Source of the DNA: an uncultured Clostridia bacterium
GTDB taxonomy: Bacteria > Bacillota > Clostridia > Oscillospirales > CAG-272
NCBI GenBank assembly: GCA_944391805.1
Contig: CALXUY010000091.1
Location: 1 to 37,133 of the forward strand
Length of the DNA: 37,133 nt
Direction: 5' to 3'
In this document: in pieces, positions 31,377 through 37,133 of the stretch
Layout of the letters: each line of letters begins with the position of its first letter
Position numbering within the stretch: the first letter of the stretch is position 1
Notes under the pieces: model-generated
What the model saw: the letters and a program-made list of their open reading frames with translations, nothing else
Databases searched by the model: none
What the model was told of the DNA's origin: nothing
Translations under genes and position numbers: made by a program

Positions 31377-31814
31377 TCAGTCCACTGTCGATTGCAGCAG
31401 CTCCACATACGCTTCAATCAGGGATAACAATGTCTCCGTCTCTGTTTCCTCCATTCCGCCAAAGGCGTTCTGCTCCGCCTGAACCAGCGGCGCGATCATT
31501 GCCTGTGTCAGTTCTTTTCCTTCTTCGGTCAGAACAACCAGCTTGTTTTTCCGGTTGCCGGAAACCGACTCGAGTCTGACATATCCCTGCCGTTCGAGAT
31601 TTTTCAGAGCGGAGTTGACGGTTTGCGGAGGATAGTGCCATTCGGCGCACAGCTCGCGCTGGGTAAATGCCGCACTGTTCTGATACAGTGAGTACAGCAG
31701 CCAAAGCGTCATATCCGAAATCCTGTGCTTTTTTGCATATTGGTGGTAAATTTCATCCATTTGCTTCCACAATTGATTAAACCTTGCCAGCCGCCCTGTG
31801 ATCCGATTCTCCAT
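31377..31814 (-). CDS. MarR-family transcriptional regulator
   Basis: A 145-residue winged-helix regulator. Dimer helices flank the DNA-binding part: ISDMTLWLLYSLYQNSAAFT, QRELCAEWHYPPQTVNSALK (recognition helix), then the wing GYVRLESVSGNRKNKLVVLT and EEGKELTQAMIAPL. ATG 31814 has SD ggagg 7 nt upstream; the longer frame to 31880 begins upstream of the -10 element. It probably represses the MATE efflux gene immediately downstream and itself. Ligand unknown; such pairs usually respond to the exported compound. Confidence 0.9.
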   Translation of the reverse strand: MENRITGRLARFNQLWKQMDEIYHQYAKKHRISDMTLWLLYSLYQNSAAFTQRELCAEWHYPPQTVNSALKNLERQGYVRLESVSGNRKNKLVVLTEEGKELTQAMIAPLVQAEQNAFGGMEETETETLLSLIEAYVELLQSTVD

Positions 31815-31830
31815 ATTTGCCTCCGTTTTA

Positions 31831-31842
31831 TCCGAATTCGGA
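31831..31842. promoter_or_regulatory. Palindrome between promoter and SD of the MarR gene
   Basis: TCCGAATTCGGA, a 12-bp perfect palindrome just downstream of the -10 element, a position suited to autorepression. Its sequence differs from the palindrome before the MATE gene. Confidence 0.4.
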
Positions 31843-31851
31843 CGGTTCACT

Positions 31852-31880
31852 ATTATAGCTGTTTGAAAAGCAAAAGTCAA
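31852..31880 (-). promoter_or_regulatory. Promoter of the MarR gene
   Basis: On the minus strand, TTGACT (31875-31880) and TATAAT (31852-31857) with a 17-bp spacer. Confidence 0.85.
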
Positions 31881-31979
31881 TAGAGTTCATACAAAAGTTA
31901 CAAACAAAGGAAGAAGGCGGATACAGTCTCTCGGAAAGGAGCAAGCGGCGCGGGAAGCGCGTTTGATGAAAAACGGTTC

Positions 31980-32008
31980 TTGACAAACGGCCGGTAAGCG
32001 TGTATAAT
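31980..32008 (+). promoter_or_regulatory. Promoter of the cofE-like/guaA operon
   Basis: TTGACA (31980-31985) and TATAAT (32003-32008) with a 17-bp spacer, ~65 bp before the cofE-like start. Confidence 0.9.
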
Positions 32009-32073
32009 AATGGAGAAAAGGAATCCGGCTAAGCAGAGCAGGAACTTCCGTCAAAACAGAAAGGATTATCAAA

Positions 32074-33276
32074 ATGGAGCAAAATATTCGCAAAGTCGGG
32101 ACCGTATCCAGGGGCATTCGCTGTCCCATCATCCGGGAGGGAGATGATCTCGCCGCCATTGTGGTTGACAGCGTGCTGGGTGCCGCTGCCGCAGAGGGCT
32201 TTTCGCTGCGTGACCGGGATGTGATCGCCGTGACCGAATCGGTTGTGGCGCGGGCGCAGGGCAATTATGCGAGTGTGGAGGACATCGCGGCCGACGTGCG
32301 TGCCAAGTTGGGGAGTGATACCGTTGGTGTGATTTTCCCCATCCTTTCCCGCAATCGCTTTGCCATTTGTCTGCGGGGCATTGCGATGGGAGTGAAAAAA
32401 ATTGTGCTGATGCTCTCGTATCCGTCGGACGAGGTGGGTAACGAGCTGGTCAGTCTCGATCAGCTTGACGCTGCCGGCGTCAACCCATACAGCGATGTGC
32501 TGACGCTGGAGCGCTACCGTGAGCTGTTCGGCGAGAACAAACATGAGTTCACAGGAGTGGATTATGTGGCGTATTACGGTGAGCTGATCCGTTCCTGCGG
32601 AGCCGAGGTCGAAATCATCTTTGCCAACCAGCCCAAGGCCATCCTTTCCTATGCCGACCATATCATCAACTGCGACATTCACACCCGTGCCCGCACCAAG
32701 CGGCTTTTGCTGGCGGCGGGGGCAAAGGTTGTGTGCAGCCTGGACGAGCTGCTCAATTCGCCCGTCAACGGCAGCGGCTGCAACGAGCAATATGGGCTGC
32801 TCGGCTCCAACAAATCCACCGAGGATAAAATCAAGCTGTTCCCCCGGGATTGCCGCCCGCTGGTGCAGGATATTCAGGCGCGCGTGCTCCGGGCCACCGG
32901 CAAGCACGTGGAGGTCATGGTGTACGGGGACGGGGCCTTCAAGGATCCCAAGGGCAGGATCTGGGAGCTGGCCGACCCGGTGGTTTCCCCGGCCTTTACT
33001 GACGGATTGATCGGAACCCCGAACGAGCTGAAGCTCAAATATCTGGCTGACAACGACTTCAAAAATCTCAGCGGCGAGGCGCTCAGGGCCGCAATTGAAG
33101 AGAGCATCCGCGCCAAAGACGCGAATCTGGTCGGGAATATGGCGGCACAGGGCACCACGCCGCGTCAGCTCACCGATCTGATCGGCTCGCTGTGCGACCT
33201 CACCAGCGGCTCCGGGGATAAGGGAACGCCTGTGGTGCTTGTGCAGGGGTATTTTGACAACTATACCAACGAATAA
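32074..33276 (+). CDS. CofE-like protein (coenzyme F420-0:L-glutamate ligase family)
   Basis: A 400-residue protein whose N-terminal ~250 residues follow the F420 gamma-glutamyl ligase fold: RCPIIREGDDLAAIVVDSV, FSLRDRDVIAVTESVVARAQ, GVIFPILSRNRFAICLRGIA, and later VMVYGDGAFKDPKGRIWELADP. The C-terminal ~130 residues are an extension beyond archaeal CofE (about 250 residues). No other F420 gene is in the window, and most Clostridia are not known to make F420, so the substrate may be another gamma-glutamylated molecule. SD gaaagga; guaA starts 17 bp after its stop, an operon-like spacing. Confidence 0.8.
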   Translation: MEQNIRKVGTVSRGIRCPIIREGDDLAAIVVDSVLGAAAAEGFSLRDRDVIAVTESVVARAQGNYASVEDIAADVRAKLGSDTVGVIFPILSRNRFAICLRGIAMGVKKIVLMLSYPSDEVGNELVSLDQLDAAGVNPYSDVLTLERYRELFGENKHEFTGVDYVAYYGELIRSCGAEVEIIFANQPKAILSYADHIINCDIHTRARTKRLLLAAGAKVVCSLDELLNSPVNGSGCNEQYGLLGSNKSTEDKIKLFPRDCRPLVQDIQARVLRATGKHVEVMVYGDGAFKDPKGRIWELADPVVSPAFTDGLIGTPNELKLKYLADNDFKNLSGEALRAAIEESIRAKDANLVGNMAAQGTTPRQLTDLIGSLCDLTSGSGDKGTPVVLVQGYFDNYTNE

Positions 33277-33293
33277 TTTAGGAGATTGCCGAA

Positions 33294-34277
33294 ATGGAAA
33301 ACAACAGAAGACCCGATACCATGGCCCGCATCAACACACCCGCACTGGCGCAGGCTTTTATTGACGAACAACTGAGAGAGCTGCGCCGGCAGATCGGCGA
33401 TAAAAAGGTGCTGCTGGCACTCTCGGGCGGGGTGGACTCCTCGGTGGTTGCCGCGCTGCTGATCCGAGCCGTGGGGCAGCAGCTCATCTGCGTGCATGTC
33501 AACCACGGGCTTTTGCGCAAGGGCGAGCCGGAGCAGGTGGTGTCGGTGTTCCGCAACGATATGGGCGCCAACCTGATTTATGTGGATGCGGTGGACCGGT
33601 TCCTGGACAAGCTGGCCGGCGTAGAGGAGCCCGAGCGCAAGCGCAAGATCATCGGTGCCGAGTTCATCAATGTGTTTGAGGAAGAGGCTCGCAAGCAGGA
33701 AGGGGTGGAGTTCCTCGCGCAGGGCACCATCTACCCGGATATTCTCGAGAGCGACGGCGCCGTCAAGGCGCACCACAATGTGGGGGGCCTGCCCGAGCGT
33801 ATGAACCTGCGGCTTGTGGAGCCCCTGAAGCTCCTGTATAAGGATGAGGTCCGCATGGTGGGCAGCACGCTCGGCCTGCCGGACTATATGGTATACCGCC
33901 AGCCCTTCCCGGGACCGGGACTGGGCGTGCGTTGCCTTGGCGCGATCACTCGTGACCGGCTGGAAGCAGTGCGGGAGTCCGACGCGATTCTGCGCGAGGA
34001 GTTCGCCAAAAACGGGCTGGAGGGCAAGGTGTGGCAGTACTTCACGGCCATTCCGGATTTCAAATCGGTCGGCGTTTCGGGCGGAAAGCGCACCTTTGCC
34101 TATCCGGTGATCCTGCGCGCCGTGAATACGGTGGACGCGATGACCGCCAGCGTGCCGGAAATTCCGTTCGCGGTGCTCACCCGCATCACCGAGCGCATCA
34201 CATCCGAGGTGCCCGGCGTCAACCGCGTGGTGTTCGATCTGACTCCCAAGCCCACCGGAACCATTGAGTGGGAATGA
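33294..34277 (+). CDS. guaA: GMP synthase ATP-pyrophosphatase subunit (no glutaminase domain)
   Basis: A 327-residue protein matching only the synthetase and dimerisation part of GuaA: PP-loop KKVLLALSGGVDSSVVAALL near residue 37, VNHGLLRKGEPEQVV, EFINVFEEEARK, LAQGTIYPDILES, HHNVGGLPERMNLRLVEPLK, RQPFPGPGLGVRCLG, and the C-terminus FDLTPKPTGTIEWE. The class I glutaminase domain (about 190 residues) that begins ordinary bacterial GuaA is absent, and nothing upstream encodes it. This is the two-subunit (archaeal-like GuaAb) or ammonia-dependent form. SD aggaga, 17 bp after the cofE-like gene. Confidence 0.92.
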   Translation: MENNRRPDTMARINTPALAQAFIDEQLRELRRQIGDKKVLLALSGGVDSSVVAALLIRAVGQQLICVHVNHGLLRKGEPEQVVSVFRNDMGANLIYVDAVDRFLDKLAGVEEPERKRKIIGAEFINVFEEEARKQEGVEFLAQGTIYPDILESDGAVKAHHNVGGLPERMNLRLVEPLKLLYKDEVRMVGSTLGLPDYMVYRQPFPGPGLGVRCLGAITRDRLEAVRESDAILREEFAKNGLEGKVWQYFTAIPDFKSVGVSGGKRTFAYPVILRAVNTVDAMTASVPEIPFAVLTRITERITSEVPGVNRVVFDLTPKPTGTIEWE

Positions 34278-34299
34278 GAAGAAAAGGGGCTTTACAATT

Positions 34300-34887
34300 A
34301 TGAATTTTACAATTAAACCACTAATCCCACAACTTGCCAGAGATTATTTTGATTTTTTTGAAAACCGGGCATTTACTGACAATTCACCTTACCGATGCTA
34401 TTGCCAAATCTATCAAATAACCAAGAATGAACGGCAGACGAAATTCAATCATGCTGATGCAGCTGATTTTGGGAAAATATCAAGAGAAATTGCAGAACAG
34501 CAAATTGCATCAGGTGCTCTGAGGGGCTATTTGGCATATGTGGACGGAGAAGCAATTGGTTGGTGTAATGCGAACGATAGGGCAAATTTTCCAATCGATT
34601 CTTGCGGCGGATCTCATTTTCATTCAGATATTCCAAATCGTGAAATCGCAGTGGTTTGTTTTGAGGTCGCTCCCAATTTTCGAGGACAAGGTGTCGCAAC
34701 AGCTCTCTTGAACAGAGTTATAAGTGATGCAAAAGCCAACCAGTATTCGGCCATCGAGAGTTTTCCTGTCATTCGTGAAGAAAGATACGAATGGGATTGC
34801 ACGGGGCCTGTTCGCTTGTATGAAAAGGCAGGCTTTGTCATAACAGAAAAACGAGATGATTTTGTCGTTATGAGAAAAGAGTTATAA
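34300..34887 (+). CDS. GNAT-family acetyltransferase
   Basis: A 195-residue GNAT protein: strand/loop GYLAYVDGEAIGWCNANDR, the acetyl-CoA motif VCFEVAPNFRGQGVATALLN, and a C-terminal GPVRLYEKAGFVITEKRDDF. Substrate unknown. The gene is more AT-rich than guaA, 22 bp upstream, and has only a weak SD (aaaagggg), so it looks like a later insertion behind guaA. A short hairpin (ACTGC...GCAGT) follows its stop. Confidence 0.85.
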   Translation: MNFTIKPLIPQLARDYFDFFENRAFTDNSPYRCYCQIYQITKNERQTKFNHADAADFGKISREIAEQQIASGALRGYLAYVDGEAIGWCNANDRANFPIDSCGGSHFHSDIPNREIAVVCFEVAPNFRGQGVATALLNRVISDAKANQYSAIESFPVIREERYEWDCTGPVRLYEKAGFVITEKRDDFVVMRKEL

Positions 34888-35115
34888 TACTGCTTACCGC
34901 AGTTATCGATTTATTCACAATACAACGATTCCTGTTATCAACCACGATAACAAACTGATAATATTAGCCCATATAGACAGGATAATATAGATACATCAAA
35001 TAATCAAAAGCACCACGAATACGACAGAGAATAGTCTCTAAACAAAATTGATTAGGCTTTGTCGAGTGGGAATGATACAAAAGCCCGGTAAAAGAAAAAA
35101 CGATGGGTGATAGAA
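34888..35115. other. AT-rich spacer
   Basis: About 230 bp, AT-rich, with small inverted repeats (for example GTTATC-aaccac-GATAAC, 34934-34951). No gene and no clear consensus promoter was seen. Confidence 0.4.
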
Positions 35116-35766
35116 ATGGATATTCTTGAAGTCATGAGAGAACGCCACAGCGTTCGCCAGTATGAGGACAGGGCAATTGAACAGGAAAAACGGCATGTGC
35201 TGAATGATTGGATTGCAGAAATCAATGCCGACACCGGGCTGCACATCCAGATTTTATATGATGAGCCGGAATGCTTTGATTCGATGATGGCGCATTACGG
35301 GAAATTCAAGGGCGTGAAAAACTATGTTTCCCTTGTCGGTGCAAAATCCGGAACACTGGAGGAAACGCTTGGCTATTACGGGGAGAAAATCGTTCTGAAG
35401 GCTCAGGAGCTGGGGCTGAACACCTGCTGGGTTGCGATGACCCATGGAAAAAGCCGTGCGGAAATCCGGAAGGGCGAGAAAGAGACCTGCTTGATCTCCA
35501 TCGGATACGGGAGCACAAACGGCGTTGCGCATAAAAGCAAGCCGCTCAATCGTCTGTGCAATTATCAGAAAGATATGCCCGCATGGTTTTTGAGCGGAAT
35601 GGAGGCGGCGCTCCTCGCTCCTACGGCGATGAATCAGCAAAAATTTTATTTTGAGCTGCAACCGGATGAAACGGTCAGGGCAACCTGCGGCAGGGGCTTT
35701 TATACAAGACTTGATTTTGGGATTGTCAAATATCATTTTGAAATGGCTGCAAACAGGAAAATTTAA
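35116..35766 (+). CDS. Nitroreductase-family protein
   Basis: A 216-residue FMN-dependent nitroreductase-fold protein, closest in layout to the TM1586-type group. The start MDILEVMRERHSVRQYEDRA is the classical nitroreductase N-terminus with the R-x-S-x-R FMN-phosphate site. YYGEKIVLKAQELGLNTCWVA and MEAALLAPTAMNQQKFYFEL are also typical. Substrate unknown. The SD (gatgggtga) is weak. It stands alone, between AT-rich spacers. Confidence 0.88.
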   Translation: MDILEVMRERHSVRQYEDRAIEQEKRHVLNDWIAEINADTGLHIQILYDEPECFDSMMAHYGKFKGVKNYVSLVGAKSGTLEETLGYYGEKIVLKAQELGLNTCWVAMTHGKSRAEIRKGEKETCLISIGYGSTNGVAHKSKPLNRLCNYQKDMPAWFLSGMEAALLAPTAMNQQKFYFELQPDETVRATCGRGFYTRLDFGIVKYHFEMAANRKI

Positions 35767-35795
35767 ACCGTGAATTGACAAACCTCCAAAAAGCG

Positions 35796-35842
35796 CAATG
35801 CGCAGGTTTTCCGGAGAGATTCGAAGCCTTGCGCATTGACGC
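35796..35842 (+). terminator. Hairpin between the nitroreductase and methyltransferase genes
   Basis: CAATGCGCAGG pairs with CCTTGCGCATTG with one bulged base. There is no T tract, so it may not be a true terminator. Confidence 0.35.
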
Positions 35843-35877
35843 GGTTTGGGTTTTGCAAATGGACTGGAGATCATCAA

Positions 35878-36636
35878 ATGTCGGATTGGAATGCAAATCA
35901 ATACCTCAAGTTCAAAAATCAGAGAACACAGCCGGCGGTGGATCTGGCGATGCATGTGGCCAACCGCAATCCCGGAACCGTTGTGGACATCGGCTGTGGC
36001 CCGGGCAACAGCACTGCTGTGCTGAAGAGCTTAATTCCAAGCGCCGAGATCATCGGGATCGACAACTCACTCAATATGATTGAAAAAGCGCGGAAGGAGC
36101 ATCCAGAGCTGCAATTCCGTCTATGTGACGCGGCGGCGCTGGAGGGCAAATACGATCTGCTCTTTTCCAATGCCTGCCTGCAGTGGATTCCGCACCATGA
36201 AACGCTCATTCCTGTTTTGATGGATCGGTTGAACGACGGCGGTACTCTGGCGGTACAGGTGCCGATGAACGGGGAGGAGCCGCTTTATCGGATCATCCGT
36301 GAGGTGGCGGCGGAGCCGAAGTGGGGTTTGGAAAAGGCCGTGCTGCCGACAAATGAGACACTTGCGCCTTCGGATTACTTCGATATTCTCTCGGGATGCT
36401 CCGCGTCATTTGACATATGGGAGACGAAATATTATCATCACCTGCCCGATCACGAAGCGTTGGTGGAGTGGGTGAAGGGCACGAGACTGCGGCCTTATCT
36501 GGATCTGCTCGGAGAAGAGGACGGGCAGGCGTTTGAAGCCGAAATCGTCGAGCGGGCAAGAGAATGCTACCCGTTCAGAGCGTGCGGCGGTGTTGTATTC
36601 GGCTTTCGCCGGCTTTTCTTTGCGGCAGTCAGGTAA
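35878..36636 (+). CDS. Trans-aconitate 2-methyltransferase-like SAM methyltransferase
   Basis: A 252-residue class I methyltransferase. The start MSDWNANQYLKFKNQRTQPA followed by SAM motif I TVVDIGCGPGNSTAVL, EIIGIDNSLNMIEKA, and FSNACLQWIPHHETLIPVLM reproduces the Tam pattern; WETKYYHHLPDHEALVEWVK and the aromatic C-terminal FGFRRLFFAA agree. Tam methylates trans-aconitate, a toxic isomer of a citrate-cycle intermediate; related small-molecule substrates are possible. SD ggagat is 6 nt before ATG 35878. Confidence 0.85.
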   Translation: MSDWNANQYLKFKNQRTQPAVDLAMHVANRNPGTVVDIGCGPGNSTAVLKSLIPSAEIIGIDNSLNMIEKARKEHPELQFRLCDAAALEGKYDLLFSNACLQWIPHHETLIPVLMDRLNDGGTLAVQVPMNGEEPLYRIIREVAAEPKWGLEKAVLPTNETLAPSDYFDILSGCSASFDIWETKYYHHLPDHEALVEWVKGTRLRPYLDLLGEEDGQAFEAEIVERARECYPFRACGGVVFGFRRLFFAAVR

Positions 36637-36684
36637 AAAAGGCAAAAGAGCCATGCTGTTTTTAAAAAATTCACATTTTTGTGA

Positions 36685-36713
36685 TTGACAGCAGGCTTTT
36701 TTTGCGCTATAAT
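36685..36713 (+). promoter_or_regulatory. Promoter of the truncated TetR-like gene
   Basis: TTGACA (36685-36690) and TATAAT (36708-36713), 17-bp spacer. An inverted repeat TGGAAAC / GTTTCCA (36713-36719 and 36736-36742) brackets the SD aaaaaggag and could be an autoregulatory operator. Confidence 0.8.
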
Positions 36714-36745
36714 GGAAACAAAAAAAGGAGATAACGTTTCCACCC

Positions 36746-36856
36746 ATGAGGGCGAAAATCATTGAGGAATCCATACGTATGGTACAGACAGATGGTTTGA
36801 AATCCGTATCGCCGGGGACGACTACCCCGCCGAACTTGTCAAATCAAAGTTTATGA
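36746..36856 (+). pseudogene. TetR-family regulator, truncated after ~20 residues
   Basis: The frame starts MRAKIIEESIRMVQTDGLKS, which looks like the first helix of a TetR/AcrR repressor (the usual ~190 residues are missing). At about 36800 similarity stops and the frame runs out at a TGA in 36854-36856 through sequence that, in another frame, belongs to a mobile-element gene. Promoter, SD and candidate operator are intact, so the break is probably recent or an assembly join. Confidence 0.6.
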
Positions 36857-36861
36857 AGGTC
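36799..36861 (+). pseudogene. Fragment of a mobile-element replication initiator (RepA-type) C-terminal region
   Basis: In a different frame from the TetR start, the sequence reads EIRIAGDDYPAELVKSKFMK, a stretch I recall from replication initiator A/DUF6017-type proteins of Firmicutes conjugative elements. It is about 20 residues long, with no start and no continuation. Confidence 0.45.
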
Positions 36862-37133
36862 GGCTTCGGCTTCTATCAAGCGGGGCTTGACGGTATCACC
36901 CAGCCCGTCCTCGGCGGTCTGGTAAATCACTTGGAATGGCGGCAAGGGTTTCATTCCCGGCAGCGTTCCCCCGGTGGTGCAAGCGGCGGCAAGGCGTAGG
37001 GCAAAAGTGGTCTTGCCCTCGCCGGGGTTGCCTTGCACAATGGTTACTTTCCCGAAAGGGATATACGGCTCCCATAGCCATTCAACGGTCTGCGTGTCAA
37101 CCTCGCTCATGCGGATAATCTCGACGGTTTCTT
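36844..37133 (-). CDS. AAA-family ATPase (RepA helicase-like) of a mobile element, truncated at both ends
   Basis: On the minus strand the frame is open from the window edge and reads VEWLWEPYIPFGKVTIVQGN, PGEGKTTFALRLAAACTTGG (Walker A GNPGEGKT) and VIYQTAEDGLGDTVKPRLIE, then ADLHKL and a stop at 36844. This is the AAA_25/RepA-like ATPase found in Firmicutes integrative elements, normally several hundred residues. The 3' end is cut about 60 residues after the Walker A loop, at the point where the RepA fragment on the other strand ends. ATG 37110 is one internal start, but the frame continues to the edge (ETVEIIR before it). Confidence 0.75.
   Translation of the reverse strand, partial: ETVEIIRMSEVDTQTVEWLWEPYIPFGKVTIVQGNPGEGKTTFALRLAAACTTGGTLPGMKPLPPFQVIYQTAEDGLGDTVKPRLIEAEADLHKL

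Overview
The window looks like chromosomal DNA from a gut-type Clostridia (Firmicutes/Bacillota, probably Oscillospiraceae/Ruminococcaceae). This is inferred from the strong Shine-Dalgarno (SD) sites, the near-consensus TTGACA-17 bp-TATAAT promoters, the mostly GC-rich coding sequence broken by AT-rich spacers, the gene families present (MtaB, FeoB with a Cys-rich partner, DUF896, SipW-type signal peptidases, a CofE-like protein) and dispersed hairpin-rich repeats. No taxonomic search could be run.

Left part (1-16.3 kb): tRNA-Glu(CTC) on the minus strand with its own promoter and terminator; an AraC-type regulator plus a GNAT protein; a 0.7 kb non-coding stretch holding two inverted copies of a palindromic repeat element; a minus-strand operon tsaE-tsaB-rpiB-ispD-ispF-rpe (t6A tRNA modification, pentose phosphate, MEP isoprenoid pathway); a DUF896 protein; zinc-type ribosomal protein L28; mtaB overlapping a large protein that reads as a degenerate PurL (FGAM synthase) paralogue; and on the plus strand upp, an RluD-type pseudouridine synthase, lnt and a PfkB-family sugar kinase.

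Middle (16.3-26.6 kb): first a ferrous iron uptake locus, feoA-feoA-feoB-(Cys-rich membrane protein)-(38-residue membrane peptide). It carries three copies of a 16-bp inverted repeat of the form GTTAGN6CTAAC and is followed by a single-domain DtxR-family repressor with iron-type metal ligands. Next comes what I consider the most interesting locus: a six-gene surface-fibre cassette made of SipW-type signal peptidase 1, TasA/camelysin-like protein 1, a multi-TM accessory protein, SipW-type signal peptidase 2 and TasA-like proteins 2 and 3. It is driven by a perfect consensus promoter with a ~300-nt AT-rich leader and has an internal terminator after the first fibre gene.

Right part (26.6-37.1 kb): argG and argH with candidate ARG boxes, separated by a copy of a structured dispersed repeat whose other copy lies after lnt; a MarR-MATE efflux pair with palindromic candidate operators; a CofE-like (F420 gamma-glutamyl ligase family) gene followed by a GMP synthase lacking the glutaminase domain; an AT-richer GNAT/nitroreductase stretch; a trans-aconitate methyltransferase-like gene; and a rearranged end where a TetR-like gene start runs into fragments of mobile-element replication genes (a RepA tail and an AAA ATPase running off the window).
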